Assembly: GCF_003813905.1 (NCBI RefSeq)
Contig: NZ_RPFJ01000011.1
Coordinates: 248,001 to 312,000, forward strand
Length of the DNA stretch: 64,000 bases
Direction of reading: 5' to 3'
From: Aureibaculum marinum
GTDB lineage: Bacteria > Bacteroidota > Bacteroidia > Flavobacteriales > Flavobacteriaceae
Positions 9,420 to 18,286 of the stretch are shown in pieces. The first letter of the stretch is position 1. Each line of letters starts with the position of its first letter. The position numbers and the translations under genes were made by a program. The notes beneath the pieces were generated by a model, which searched no databases, was not told the DNA's origin, and saw nothing but the letters and a program-made list of their open reading frames with translations.

Positions 9420-9881
9420 TTATTTAAGTGTTTTTACTTCTAATCGGCTATTTTTAAATGAGACTATTTTTGCCTTGGTTTTTCCTAAGTCGAAATGATC
9501 ACCTGGCAAGAAATGGTCACCAGGAAAGATTTTTTCACCAGAAATAAGATTAACTCCACTAAAAACAGGTTGATTGGTAAACATTACTAATAAAGTGTTT
9601 GCGTAGGGTTGGGCACCCAAATTGGTTTTTTTGTATTTCCCTACTATTTGACCTTTAAAAAATGACGAACTTGGGTATTTTTTAATTGCCATTTTAACAT
9701 CGGTAGGAAAATCAGTAGCCAAGACCAGTTGGGTTACGTTTTTAGTTTTGTTATTCATTACAAATACCAAATTGGTACTTTTTGTCAATTTAGTTTTAGA
9801 TCGTTTTATTTGTTGTGCATTTAGGGTAAAAACCCCAGCGGCAATAAATAATACAGTGGTAATTAAAATTTTTGTTTTCAT
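9420..9881 (-). CDS. Small secreted protein, first gene of the CHAT operon
   Basis: 153 residues with the signal peptide MKTKILITTVLFIAAGVFTLNAQ. It is paralogous to the product at 6799-7224, sharing the VNNKT-like start, KKYP and the C-terminal K-T strand. It differs by an internal tandem repeat, FPGDHF followed by LPGDHF. It is followed after 19 bp by the CHAT lipoprotein gene. An acidic GDH repeat could bind a metal, but that is a guess. No family is recognised. Confidence 0.65.
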   Translation of the reverse strand: MKTKILITTVLFIAAGVFTLNAQQIKRSKTKLTKSTNLVFVMNNKTKNVTQLVLATDFPTDVKMAIKKYPSSSFFKGQIVGKYKKTNLGAQPYANTLLVMFTNQPVFSGVNLISGEKIFPGDHFLPGDHFDLGKTKAKIVSFKNSRLEVKTLK

Positions 9882-9922
9882 GACTTTTGTTTTATGTGAC
9901 TAGTATATATTTATGGGATCAA

Positions 9923-9964
9923 TCAAGGGTTTGTTGACAGAGTGGCATTAAAAAACTTTTTCAT
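9923..9964 (-). CDS. Possible 13-residue leader peptide (MKKFFNATLSTNP)
   Basis: A mini reading frame on the minus strand upstream of the gene starting at 9881. It begins inside one copy of a 19-bp repeat, and the other copy contains an equivalent ATG-AAA-AAG start. Whether it is translated is unknown; it may be only part of a transcribed leader. Confidence 0.2.
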   Translation of the reverse strand: MKKFFNATLSTNP

Positions 9965-9974
9965 AGCAATTTTT
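9956..9974. repeat. 19-bp direct repeat, copy 1
   Basis: ctttttcatagcaattttt, identical to 10845-10863. Both copies lie in the 5' regions of minus-strand genes and both contain ATGAAAAAG on that strand. Confidence 0.7.
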
Positions 9975-9995
9975 AAATATTCACAGCAATACTTT

Positions 9996-10820
9996 CTATT
10001 CACAATTATAAGTAGGTGTAAAATAAATTGGATCCGAAAGGTCATTTCTTATTATCTTTTGTGAAACTATTTTACCATGTTCATTAAATTGGTAGGTAAA
10101 ATCAGAGATTATGGTATCTACTTTTGAATATTTCATTAAGTTGGTATTGCCATCTATAAGAATAATACCTGTCTGTAAAAAACCAACGAAATCCACACCG
10201 ATTAGTCCGTCAGTAGGGTATTTGTGTTCTGAGTAATATTCGTATCTACGTTCTATAATGCCGTTGTCTTCTATTTCAGTTATGTTCCCATTGTTCCAAA
10301 AATACCTATACAGGCGTATTTGGTAACCATCCTCTGATACTTTTAATTCTGATAATTTACCATTTACATAGGTAATTTCATTAAGTTGCTCGCGGTACGG
10401 TTTTCCTTTATCGTCCATAATTGTTTCTACGAACGATACCGGTTTTCCAGAACTGTTTAGTTTAACATCTTTGGTATTGGTCAGAATGCCTGAAGCATTG
10501 TAACTACTGAAAAAATAACCTTCCGAATTCTGTTCAAAAGTGTATTTTCCAAAGTCTCCAATAGCTTGGGTAATTTTATCTTCAGCATTGTAATTTATAG
10601 TATATGAATTTCTAATTTCACCATTGACAACAATCATTTTTACGGTTTTACAACTTCCTTTTGCGTCAAGGTCTAAAATTTCGTTATTAATATGTTCTTC
10701 TTCTGGATCTTGTTGTAAGTCATCATCTGAAGTATCTTGATTACAAGAAATGGATATTAGGCCAATAAGTACTAGTATCAGGTAAACCCTAAAGTTTTTG
10801 GTGTTATTTTTTGTTTTCAT
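9996..10820 (-). CDS. Lipoprotein, possibly DUF4595/YD-repeat-like
   Basis: 274 residues from the chosen start. An upstream in-frame extension exists, but the ATG at 10818-10820 gives a clean lipoprotein signal (MKTKNNTKNF, then a hydrophobic core ending ISISC) and is preceded by AGGAAC. After the Cys comes NQDTSDDD, an acidic stretch like the export signals that send Bacteroidota lipoproteins to the cell surface. The rest consists of short beta units such as YNAEDKITQAIGDFGKYTF and YQFNEHGKIVSQKI, reminiscent of YD/RHS-type hairpins in DUF4595 proteins. The function is unknown. It lies between the CHAT operon and another lipoprotein gene. Confidence 0.65.
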   Translation of the reverse strand: MKTKNNTKNFRVYLILVLIGLISISCNQDTSDDDLQQDPEEEHINNEILDLDAKGSCKTVKMIVVNGEIRNSYTINYNAEDKITQAIGDFGKYTFEQNSEGYFFSSYNASGILTNTKDVKLNSSGKPVSFVETIMDDKGKPYREQLNEITYVNGKLSELKVSEDGYQIRLYRYFWNNGNITEIEDNGIIERRYEYYSEHKYPTDGLIGVDFVGFLQTGIILIDGNTNLMKYSKVDTIISDFTYQFNEHGKIVSQKIIRNDLSDPIYFTPTYNCE

Positions 10821-10844
10821 AGTGTTCCTTTTGTTATCAAAAAT

Positions 10845-10863
10845 CTTTTTCATAGCAATTTTT
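10845..10863. repeat. 19-bp direct repeat, copy 2
   Basis: Identical to 9956-9974. On the minus strand it gives aattgctATGAAAAAG; this ATG is in frame with the lipoprotein gene that ends at 9996 and would add 11 residues to its N-terminus. Confidence 0.7.
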
Positions 10864-10921
10864 TGGGATAAATTAGAACAATAGAAATACACTTATACAG
10901 TTCTAAAAAAGTTGTTTATAT

Positions 10922-11899
10922 TTAATTCTGTTGTTTTGTTACTAAAAATGTTTTAAACATATTTTTCTTTTTAGCCATTGGAACTTCTGATATAAACGCG
11001 TAATTTCCAGGTTCTAAAGTTGCAGTAAAATAGCCCGTATTTCCTTGTGGCATATCATTTACACCTCCCATAAAAGTTACTCCATTTGGTGCAGGTTCTA
11101 TTAAACCTTCCGGATTGGCCCAGTTCATCCAATTTTCTAATTCTTCGAGATTAGCATTTTCTTCTAGTTTAACTAAGTTTATATCATGTCCAACAAAATT
11201 TTCATGAACTATTTGATCTTTGAAGGTTACAGAAAATATGTGTTTGCCTGGACTAATAGAATCATTAAAAACAATACCATCTGTACTTGATATACTTATT
11301 GATACATCTTGTTTTAGTTCTTCGTTTCCTGAATTAGTTTTTAAAACCACAATATCTTTTGTCATTCCCATAGAAGTATGAAACATTCCATTAGGCATTT
11401 TTACATAACATTCTATAATGTAATTTCCGGGTTGTAAATGAAAAGTTGTTTCGCCAACCTGATTTGGTGAAAGTAAACCTGAACCACCAACAAATACTAC
11501 TTCATTAAACCATTTAGGAAATTTTGAAAACTCAGCATAACCTTCTTCAATTTTTCCTTGAGTAATAAGATTCATGGCACTCTCAAATACAGGAGCTATT
11601 AGTTTTTCAATATCTTTTGAAGTTTTTCCTTCAGGATATTTATCTACTAAAAAAAAGTGTGTTTGAGATGATAAATTTTTATATCTAAAAGTGTTCCATC
11701 CTGAAAAAATGGTATCTGGCATTTGAAAATCCATATTTTCTGTTATAATTTCAATGGCTGTATCTCCATGTTTTTCAATTTTGACAGTTTTTTGTTGTAT
11801 TTCTTTTTTACATGATGCTGTTACTAAAAAAATCGATAGAATCATTATTAACATTCCAATGGAATTAATTTTAATAAAATAGTTTTTTAATGTTCTCAT
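10922..11899 (-). CDS. Cupredoxin-like lipoprotein with two domains
   Basis: 325 residues, lipobox VTASC (about Cys30). The first half (about 45-190) resembles a cupredoxin: a THFFLV segment could supply the first His, and PGNYIIECYVKMPNG followed by FHTSMGM supplies Cys, His and Met in the order of a type-1 copper site. The second half (about 200-325) repeats the PGNY strand (PGNYAFISEVPM) and a GHDINLV segment, but lacks the Cys and His, so its metal site is lost or different. It may be a periplasmic or surface copper/electron-transfer protein; copper binding is inferred only from the ligand spacing. It is preceded by another lipoprotein gene on the same strand. Confidence 0.6.
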   Translation of the reverse strand: MRTLKNYFIKINSIGMLIMILSIFLVTASCKKEIQQKTVKIEKHGDTAIEIITENMDFQMPDTIFSGWNTFRYKNLSSQTHFFLVDKYPEGKTSKDIEKLIAPVFESAMNLITQGKIEEGYAEFSKFPKWFNEVVFVGGSGLLSPNQVGETTFHLQPGNYIIECYVKMPNGMFHTSMGMTKDIVVLKTNSGNEELKQDVSISISSTDGIVFNDSISPGKHIFSVTFKDQIVHENFVGHDINLVKLEENANLEELENWMNWANPEGLIEPAPNGVTFMGGVNDMPQGNTGYFTATLEPGNYAFISEVPMAKKKNMFKTFLVTKQQN

Positions 11900-11932
11900 A
11901 ATATTGAATGTTGATAATGTTGTTTTTAAATT

Positions 11933-12484
11933 TTAATAGCTTACATTTACTTTTCCGGAAATGGGAAAACTATTTTTTCTATCCATCATACCTCCTCCTT
12001 CACCTTCAAAAGTCATTTCTAGTTTGTTTTTTGTTAGTTCTTTTATGTTTATGGTTCCTTTTCTAAATATTATGCGTCGGTTCATTTTTTTACCTTCTCT
12101 TTCTCCATTAAAGAAATTTAAGTCTACCTTGATGCGAGGAGTATTTATTTCAGGAATAGTATAAATGGCTTTGCCTTTATCAACAATATCTGTACTAGTA
12201 AGATTTAAGTTTAATTGAAATGGATTTTCTTCTGCATAAAATAGAAATTGTAAGGTGTCACTTTTAAACTGAACATTTGTGGGTACTATATTTTTTTGTA
12301 GAATACTATGCGTTTTACCTTCCATAGTAACTTGAATAGCAACGTCACTATTTATACTACTTTTGTTAATATTACTTGTTTTCTCGTTATGTTTTTCTTT
12401 GCAGGAAAACAACAATACTAGTATGAATAATGTGAATGATATTATTGTAGCAATTCTATTAATTACATTTAATGACTTTTTCAT
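11933..12484 (-). CDS. Hypothetical lipoprotein
   Basis: 183 residues. A positively charged start (MKKSLNVINR), a hydrophobic core and LLFSC give a lipoprotein signal (Cys28). The mature part is beta-rich, with a basic central stretch (NGEREGKKMNRR) and a Gly-rich turn (GEGGGMMDRKN) near the end. I do not recognise the family. It is 33 bp upstream of the cupredoxin-like lipoprotein gene on the same strand and is probably the first gene of that pair. Confidence 0.6.
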   Translation of the reverse strand: MKKSLNVINRIATIISFTLFILVLLFSCKEKHNEKTSNINKSSINSDVAIQVTMEGKTHSILQKNIVPTNVQFKSDTLQFLFYAEENPFQLNLNLTSTDIVDKGKAIYTIPEINTPRIKVDLNFFNGEREGKKMNRRIIFRKGTINIKELTKNKLEMTFEGEGGGMMDRKNSFPISGKVNVSY

Positions 12485-12830
12485 GAATTATTTTTATAAT
12501 AATTTTAGGTAAATGTAATAGAGAAGAAAGTTTGGTAAGACTGAAATTGTGTGGGTGACAAAATTTTGTTTACGAATTAAGCAAAATACTTTATAAATGG
12601 TTTTTAAGTGGTTGTATGTTGATTGTGTAAAATTAGCAGCAGATTGTACAATTATTTGATAAACAGTTGGTAAGTGTTGGGTAAAGGAGCTTTATTATCT
12701 ATGATTTTTGGTAGTTTTATGAGCCTATAATAGCTAAAATTGAATTTAGTTTAGTTGTCAATTTATTCTTTAGCATTGAACTAACTCTTAGAGGATTAAG
12801 TTTGTGGATTATGCTTTTTGAAATAAAAAA
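12485..12830. other. Intergenic stretch without a recognisable gene
   Basis: Noncoding, AT-rich sequence between the lipoprotein gene at 12484 and the OmpA terminator. Both strands are interrupted by stops; no tRNA, repeat or riboswitch is seen. It presumably contains the promoter for the minus-strand lipoprotein genes, but no exact TAnnTTTG box was found. Confidence 0.5.
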
Positions 12831-12856
12831 ATCTCCCTCTTGAAAAAGAGGGAGAT
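12831..12856 (-). terminator. Rho-independent terminator of the OmpA-family gene
   Basis: Perfect 11-bp arms (atctccctctt / aagagggagat) around a GAAA-type loop, followed on the minus strand by TTTTTTATTT. Confidence 0.88.
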
Positions 12857-12865
12857 AAAATATCT

Positions 12866-14164
12866 TTAGTTATTTTTAATAAATTCAACTCTTCTGTTGT
12901 TGGCTTTTCCTTCTGGTGTACTATTATCAGCTACAGGTATGGTTTCTCCTTTTCCTTCAGTTTGGAGGCGATTTTCTGAAATACCTAATTCTACCAAAGC
13001 TGTTTTAACAGCAGCAGCTCTTTCAGCAGAAAGTTTTAAATTATAATCTTCAGCACCGTCACTATCGGTATGACCTTCTATCTTAAAATTAAGATTTTTA
13101 TGCTCTTTCATCATATTGAAAACCTCATTAATAACACCATAAGATTCAGGTTTTATACTAGCCTTGTTTACATCAAATAATATACCTCGAGTAATAAATT
13201 TTCCATCTTCCATTACACGGTCGTAAAGTGCTTTACCGCCTTTAGCTATTTTAATGTTTTTGATGGCAATAATTTTACCTTCAGGGTTATGCCGGTAGGA
13301 TCCAATACTTATAGCTTTCGGATTTAGTTGTAAATTAGGAATGTTTAAGGCACGATATTCATCGACAAATAATTTTAAGCTTCTTTTATTAAAAGAGAGG
13401 GCAATGTGTCTCCATCCTGCAAATTCTTTTTTTACAGACTCATCATAGCCATTGTAAGTTCGGCTATTTTTTTGTAGTCTTACATTCATACTAGCACCGT
13501 TTTTATAGGTTATTATCGGATAATAATAATTGCCTTTGGTTTCTTCGTAATTACCGTTGCTACCAGGATATAGTCTAATTAGATATCGCTGCCAATTGGT
13601 ATAACCTTCGTCAAAGTAAGCATCAAATTCTACAGTAAAGACATCAGGGAGATAATCGTCACCATCTATAAGTGGAGCTATAATACTGTTATGATTTAAA
13701 GTAATTACATTTTCATCTCCCATTTTGGCATTTTCAGCATTTCCTTTTAAGAGATCCCATCTCGAAGGAAATTCTCCATTTTCTTCAGCTTGTAAGTTGT
13801 CGTCAAAAATTATTTCATCTCCAGGTACAAAGTTGTATTTGGTCCAAACTGTAGGGGATGAAGAAGGAGATTCGGTATTATGGTTATCGCTTTTATTTGT
13901 GGAAGAATTTTTATCAGAACCATTTGTATTTGTTTCTGAAGATTTGTTTTCTCTTTTTTCCATTTTTCCGGTTTTTGGATTGAGAATGGAGTCCATAGCT
14001 TTTTCAGTTTCCTTGGTAACTTTTTGCTCTGTCTTTTTTATTACCGCACGTTCAGCTGCTTGTTCTACTTTTTTGCCTAATTTTTTTAGAAATTGAGCTT
14101 CCGAAGACGGTGTTGCTAAAAAGAAAAATAAGAGTATTAAAATAATTGAATGTAACGATTTCAT
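12866..14164 (-). CDS. OmpA-family protein with N-terminal coiled coil and LamG-like domain
   Basis: 432 residues. The signal peptide ends near SSEAQ. Residues 28-60 (KKLGKKVEQAAERAVIKK and on) form a charged helix, followed by a Ser/Asn/Thr-rich linker (about 70-105). Residues about 105-310 resemble a concanavalin/LamG-like beta sandwich (FTVEFDAYFDEGYTNWQRYL; WRHIALSFNKRSLKLFVDEY). The C-terminal 110 residues are a classical OmpA/MotB peptidoglycan-binding domain with IEGHTDSDG, LSAERAAAVK and NNRRVEF. It should tether to peptidoglycan and present a ligand-binding module in the periplasm or at the surface. It has its own terminator. Confidence 0.85.
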   Translation of the reverse strand: MKSLHSIILILLFFFLATPSSEAQFLKKLGKKVEQAAERAVIKKTEQKVTKETEKAMDSILNPKTGKMEKRENKSSETNTNGSDKNSSTNKSDNHNTESPSSSPTVWTKYNFVPGDEIIFDDNLQAEENGEFPSRWDLLKGNAENAKMGDENVITLNHNSIIAPLIDGDDYLPDVFTVEFDAYFDEGYTNWQRYLIRLYPGSNGNYEETKGNYYYPIITYKNGASMNVRLQKNSRTYNGYDESVKKEFAGWRHIALSFNKRSLKLFVDEYRALNIPNLQLNPKAISIGSYRHNPEGKIIAIKNIKIAKGGKALYDRVMEDGKFITRGILFDVNKASIKPESYGVINEVFNMMKEHKNLNFKIEGHTDSDGAEDYNLKLSAERAAAVKTALVELGISENRLQTEGKGETIPVADNSTPEGKANNRRVEFIKNN

Positions 14165-14367
14165 AATATGTTTTTTTATTTATAAATAATAAATATACGT
14201 GGTCATAAGACTATAAATTTTTAATTTGTATAGATGACATATTATAATATAGATGTGGTAACTTATCTTGTATAATTTGAAAATTAATCTACATAAGTCT
14301 AAGTTGACTTCTGTGTAATAACTAAATTTTATTAGTTGATTTATATCAGAAATAAAAAATACGTTTT

Positions 14368-17300
14368 TTAACGTAAAATCAATTTCAAAATTCGTTCTTT
14401 TAAAATTTCTAGCTTAAAAGGTTTGGTAAGGAAATCTTCTGCACCAGATTGGAGTGCTTTTAATTCTTCTTCTTGACTGCCATCTGCTGTTAATAAAATG
14501 ATGGGAATGTGACTAGTATTGCGGTTAGATTTTAAGGTTTTACAAAGTGCAAGACCATCTGTTATTGGCATACGAACATCTGAAATAATAATGTCTGGCC
14601 CAATTTTAATTGCCTTTTCAATCCCCTCTTCACCATTATTCGCTTCGTAAATTATATAATTTTGCTTAAGGTTATCTTTTATAAATTTACGCATCTCTTT
14701 ATGGTCTTCTACTAAAAGCATTTTAGGTAGTTGACCATTCTTTATTTTATCTTTTAGGTTTTTGGGGGTATGCTGTCTTTTTAAAGTTGATTGCCCTACG
14801 TTTTGTTTGGGTTTGTTTTTTAGTTGATTTGCTTTAAAATAAGTAGGTTCAACGGGTAATGTTACTTTAAATATGATAAGGATGTCATTTTCTAAAGAGC
14901 AATTAATTTTGCCTTTGTACAATTTTACCAATTCTTTAACTAATGCCAAACCGATACCACTTCCTTCTTTGAATTTATCTTTTTGATAAAAGCGATCATA
15001 AAATTTTTCCAGCTCTTGCTCCTTTATATTTTGTACTGTATTTTTTACAATAATTATAACTTCGTTTCTTTCTCTTTTTGTTGTTATTTCACAATACCCA
15101 CCTTTAGGACAGTATTTTATGGCATTTGATAAAAGGTTAGTTACAATTTTTTCTAGTACATCTTCATCATACCATGTTTGCCCTAAATCATAGATGTTAA
15201 TTTCATATTTTATTTTTTTTACTGATGCTTGATAGCTAAAAGATTTAGCTAAACTTAATAGAAACAGTTTCATATTATTTTCAGAAATCAATAATTTTCT
15301 TTTGCCTTGGTCAATTTTTGCCAGTTGCATTAATTGATCTACTAAATTAATTAGCCTATTTGTATTACGTTGAATTAGGGTATAATCTTTTGTTGCTTCC
15401 ACTGAGAGTTTTCCACTTCTAAGTTTTTCTTCAACAGGACCAGAAATTAAAGTAAGAGGGGTTTTTAGTTCATGAGAAATGTCTATGTAAAGATTTGATT
15501 TAAATGTATTTAGTTCTTGTAGTTTAGCGGCTTCGTTTTCTTTTAGTCTAAACTTTACTTGCATAAAAAATCGCCATTTAAAATATTGATAAATGCCATA
15601 TATTAAAGTTAAGAATAATAAAAAATAAGTCACTTTAGCTATTGTTGTTAAATACCATGGAGGTGCAATAGAAAAACTTAATGTTGTTGGTTTTGGATTC
15701 CAGAAACCATCATAATTGCTTGATTTTACTTCAAAAACATAATCACCTGGAGGTAATTGTGTATATCTCACATAGTTCTTATTGCCAGCGTTTACCCAAT
15801 TTGTTTCATAACCTGTTAACTTGTACTGAAAAGTATTTTTTTTAGGTAAAGAAAATTGCATTCCAGAAAACTCAAAAGATAATGTATTCTCATTGTGTTT
15901 TAATTGAAACGAGTCTCTTATACTCATTGATTTATCTAAAACTTTAAAATTAGTAATGGTAGTTTTATTACGAATGATATTCTCTTCAAGATTACTGGGG
16001 TTAAACCAGTAAAACCCCTCTAGTCCACCAAAGTATAAAGATCCATCAGTTGCTTTAAAATAGGCTCCTGTATTAAATTCAGTTGCTAAACCATCATAGT
16101 TAGCGTAGTTTATGATAGAAGGAGTTGCTGTTTTTTTCGATAAAGGAGTAAATTTTATTATGCCTTTATTTGAGCTTAACCAAAGATTATTGTTATTATC
16201 GGGTAAAATAGAATAGATAACATTATTTGATAAGCCGTCATCAGTGGTATAGTGATAAAAGGTTTTTGTTTTTATATCAAAGGCATTTAAGCCTCCACCA
16301 TTTGTGCCAATCCACAATATTTCGTTAGGGCCGTAGTATAAAGATTTAATGTTGTTATTGGATAATGAATTATTGTCCTTTTCCTTCTTTTTATAGGGAG
16401 TTATTAGTCCAGTTGAAACATTTAGTTTAATAAGCCCCTCATTCTCTGTTCCTAACCATAAATTTCCATAGACATCTTCGGTTATTACTCTAATATTATT
16501 GCTTGAAAAATCAGGATGAGTTTTAGTATTAAATTGTTTAACAATGCCTTTATCTTTAGTAAATTGAATTAATCCGTTATCTCTAGTTGCTAACCAATAG
16601 CGATTTTTACTGTCCTTAAAAATATCCCAAATGGTACTAATATTTGACAGTTTATTTTTGTTATAATTCGTAAAATTTCCATTACTTAATATTGATAAAC
16701 CACCTTCTTGAGTTCCAATTAACAAGTCGCCATTATCATCTATAAAAAGACTCATAATACGATCTGAAGGTAATCCACTTTTATGAGAAGAAGTGGTAAA
16801 AGTTTGCCAACTATTAATTTTAGGCTCGTATTTGGTAAGTCCTTTACCTGAAGTACCAATCCATATAGTATTGTTTTTATCTACTGCAATAGAACGTACT
16901 ACATCTATATGAATAGAGTTGGGAACCTGAAAATTAATTATGGAATTAAACTTTTCTAAGTACTTGTCATAATAACTCAACCCAGCTCCATCTGTTCCAA
17001 ACCAAATGGTACCAGTATAATCTTCGTAAATACTTAAAATATCATTGTAATGGATAGATCTAGGATTGTTTTTTTGTGTTTTAAAATGTTTTAAATCTTT
17101 ACTTTCAAAATCAATCAAGTAAACTCCTTTTCCATAAGTACCAATCCAAAGTCTATTTTTGGAATCTAAAAAAAGTGATAAAATATTTAGATTATCAGGT
17201 AAAATAAAAGCAAAATCAAGTTCTGATGCTCGTGTTAAATATAAATCATTTTCTTTTTTGAAATATAGACCATCTCCAAAAGTGCCAAACCATTGTGTAT

Positions 17301-18033
17301 TATCTTTATCAATTGCAATGCTACTGAATTTATGAATGATTTTATCTGAAGTGAGTGTTTTGTTATCTATTTTTAATAGCTCATTGGTTAAAATATTGAC
17401 ATTAACGATACCTTTATCTGTTGCTAATAGCAATGTGTTTTCATCTTGTTTTATGTCGTAAATAACTCCAGTTTTATCCATATTTAACACAACTACGGCG
17501 GTATCTGTTTCAATAGTATATTTATATAGACCTTCTGAATAAGTGCCAATAAAATAGTTATTGTAAGTGTCTTGAAAAATAGTAGTAGCGTCGTTAATAT
17601 TTGAAAAGGTGTCAAAACTATTTTTTGTGCTATTAAATTTAAGAACAGTTTTGTTAATAGGAATACTCCAAATATTACCTTGACGATCTGTATAAACCTT
17701 ACCTAATTGGCTATAATTTGGCTTGGTAATATCTATAAAGTTATGAGGATACTTGGTAAAATTATTACCGTCATATTTATTTAAACCATCTTGGGTGGCA
17801 ATCCATAAATAACCTATACTGTCTTGTGTAATGGATATTGCACTATTTTGCGAAAGCCCATGTTCTATCGATAATTGTTTGAAACTTATTTGGTTTTGAG
17901 CATGACTAAAATGTGCTAATATTAGTATAAATACAAACAAATAATTTTTTAAAAAAGCACAATAATAGGGTGTCAAGAGTTTATGTTTTCTTGAGAAAAT
18001 TAATTGAATCAGCCTAAAATTGTTATTAAGCAT
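14368..18033 (-). CDS. Hybrid two-component sensor (Reg_prop/Y_Y_Y, kinase, receiver) without DNA-binding domain
   Basis: 1221 residues. After a signal peptide (ends HFSHAQ) come about a dozen two-component-propeller repeats (recurrent (L/I)WIGT and SI..D..G.LWIGT motifs, about 50-690), a Y_Y_Y domain ending with PPGDYVFEVKSSNYDG (to about 795), one membrane helix (about 800-820), a HisKA domain with DISHELKTPL (His854), an HATPase domain (NLLSNAIKY, GSGIGLAL), and a receiver (1105-1221) with DVRMP (Asp1152) and TKPF (Lys1204). Typical HTCS proteins continue with an AraC-type HTH; here the stop codon follows the receiver directly. The sensor probably detects a periplasmic glycan or other ligand and must pass the signal to another protein. 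No polysaccharide-utilisation genes lie adjacent. Confidence 0.9.
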   Translation of the reverse strand: MLNNNFRLIQLIFSRKHKLLTPYYCAFLKNYLFVFILILAHFSHAQNQISFKQLSIEHGLSQNSAISITQDSIGYLWIATQDGLNKYDGNNFTKYPHNFIDITKPNYSQLGKVYTDRQGNIWSIPINKTVLKFNSTKNSFDTFSNINDATTIFQDTYNNYFIGTYSEGLYKYTIETDTAVVVLNMDKTGVIYDIKQDENTLLLATDKGIVNVNILTNELLKIDNKTLTSDKIIHKFSSIAIDKDNTQWFGTFGDGLYFKKENDLYLTRASELDFAFILPDNLNILSLFLDSKNRLWIGTYGKGVYLIDFESKDLKHFKTQKNNPRSIHYNDILSIYEDYTGTIWFGTDGAGLSYYDKYLEKFNSIINFQVPNSIHIDVVRSIAVDKNNTIWIGTSGKGLTKYEPKINSWQTFTTSSHKSGLPSDRIMSLFIDDNGDLLIGTQEGGLSILSNGNFTNYNKNKLSNISTIWDIFKDSKNRYWLATRDNGLIQFTKDKGIVKQFNTKTHPDFSSNNIRVITEDVYGNLWLGTENEGLIKLNVSTGLITPYKKKEKDNNSLSNNNIKSLYYGPNEILWIGTNGGGLNAFDIKTKTFYHYTTDDGLSNNVIYSILPDNNNNLWLSSNKGIIKFTPLSKKTATPSIINYANYDGLATEFNTGAYFKATDGSLYFGGLEGFYWFNPSNLEENIIRNKTTITNFKVLDKSMSIRDSFQLKHNENTLSFEFSGMQFSLPKKNTFQYKLTGYETNWVNAGNKNYVRYTQLPPGDYVFEVKSSNYDGFWNPKPTTLSFSIAPPWYLTTIAKVTYFLLFLTLIYGIYQYFKWRFFMQVKFRLKENEAAKLQELNTFKSNLYIDISHELKTPLTLISGPVEEKLRSGKLSVEATKDYTLIQRNTNRLINLVDQLMQLAKIDQGKRKLLISENNMKLFLLSLAKSFSYQASVKKIKYEINIYDLGQTWYDEDVLEKIVTNLLSNAIKYCPKGGYCEITTKRERNEVIIIVKNTVQNIKEQELEKFYDRFYQKDKFKEGSGIGLALVKELVKLYKGKINCSLENDILIIFKVTLPVEPTYFKANQLKNKPKQNVGQSTLKRQHTPKNLKDKIKNGQLPKMLLVEDHKEMRKFIKDNLKQNYIIYEANNGEEGIEKAIKIGPDIIISDVRMPITDGLALCKTLKSNRNTSHIPIILLTADGSQEEELKALQSGAEDFLTKPFKLEILKERILKLILR

Positions 18034-18286
18034 TAATAGTACTTATTGTTAAACGAGTTGCCATTAAATGTTTTTGCTCATTTATTATTAACCATTTTCA
18101 AATGGAATAAAGTAAAGAGCTATAAACCTTAAAGTTATCGATTTTTTTTTAAAGCCAATACATTTATTTTTATGTAAAAAATCTTTAATAGTCTTTTGGA
18201 TGTTTTATATGTTTGAAAATATATTAAAAATTTAATCAGATAACCACATAATTATTGTTGGAAATATAGATGCCATATATAAACTT

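Noticed and set aside
12866-14164. Long frames on the opposite strand of the OmpA, flotillin, S41 and antiporter genes
   Set aside because: These are shadows of well-supported genes, with no family features.
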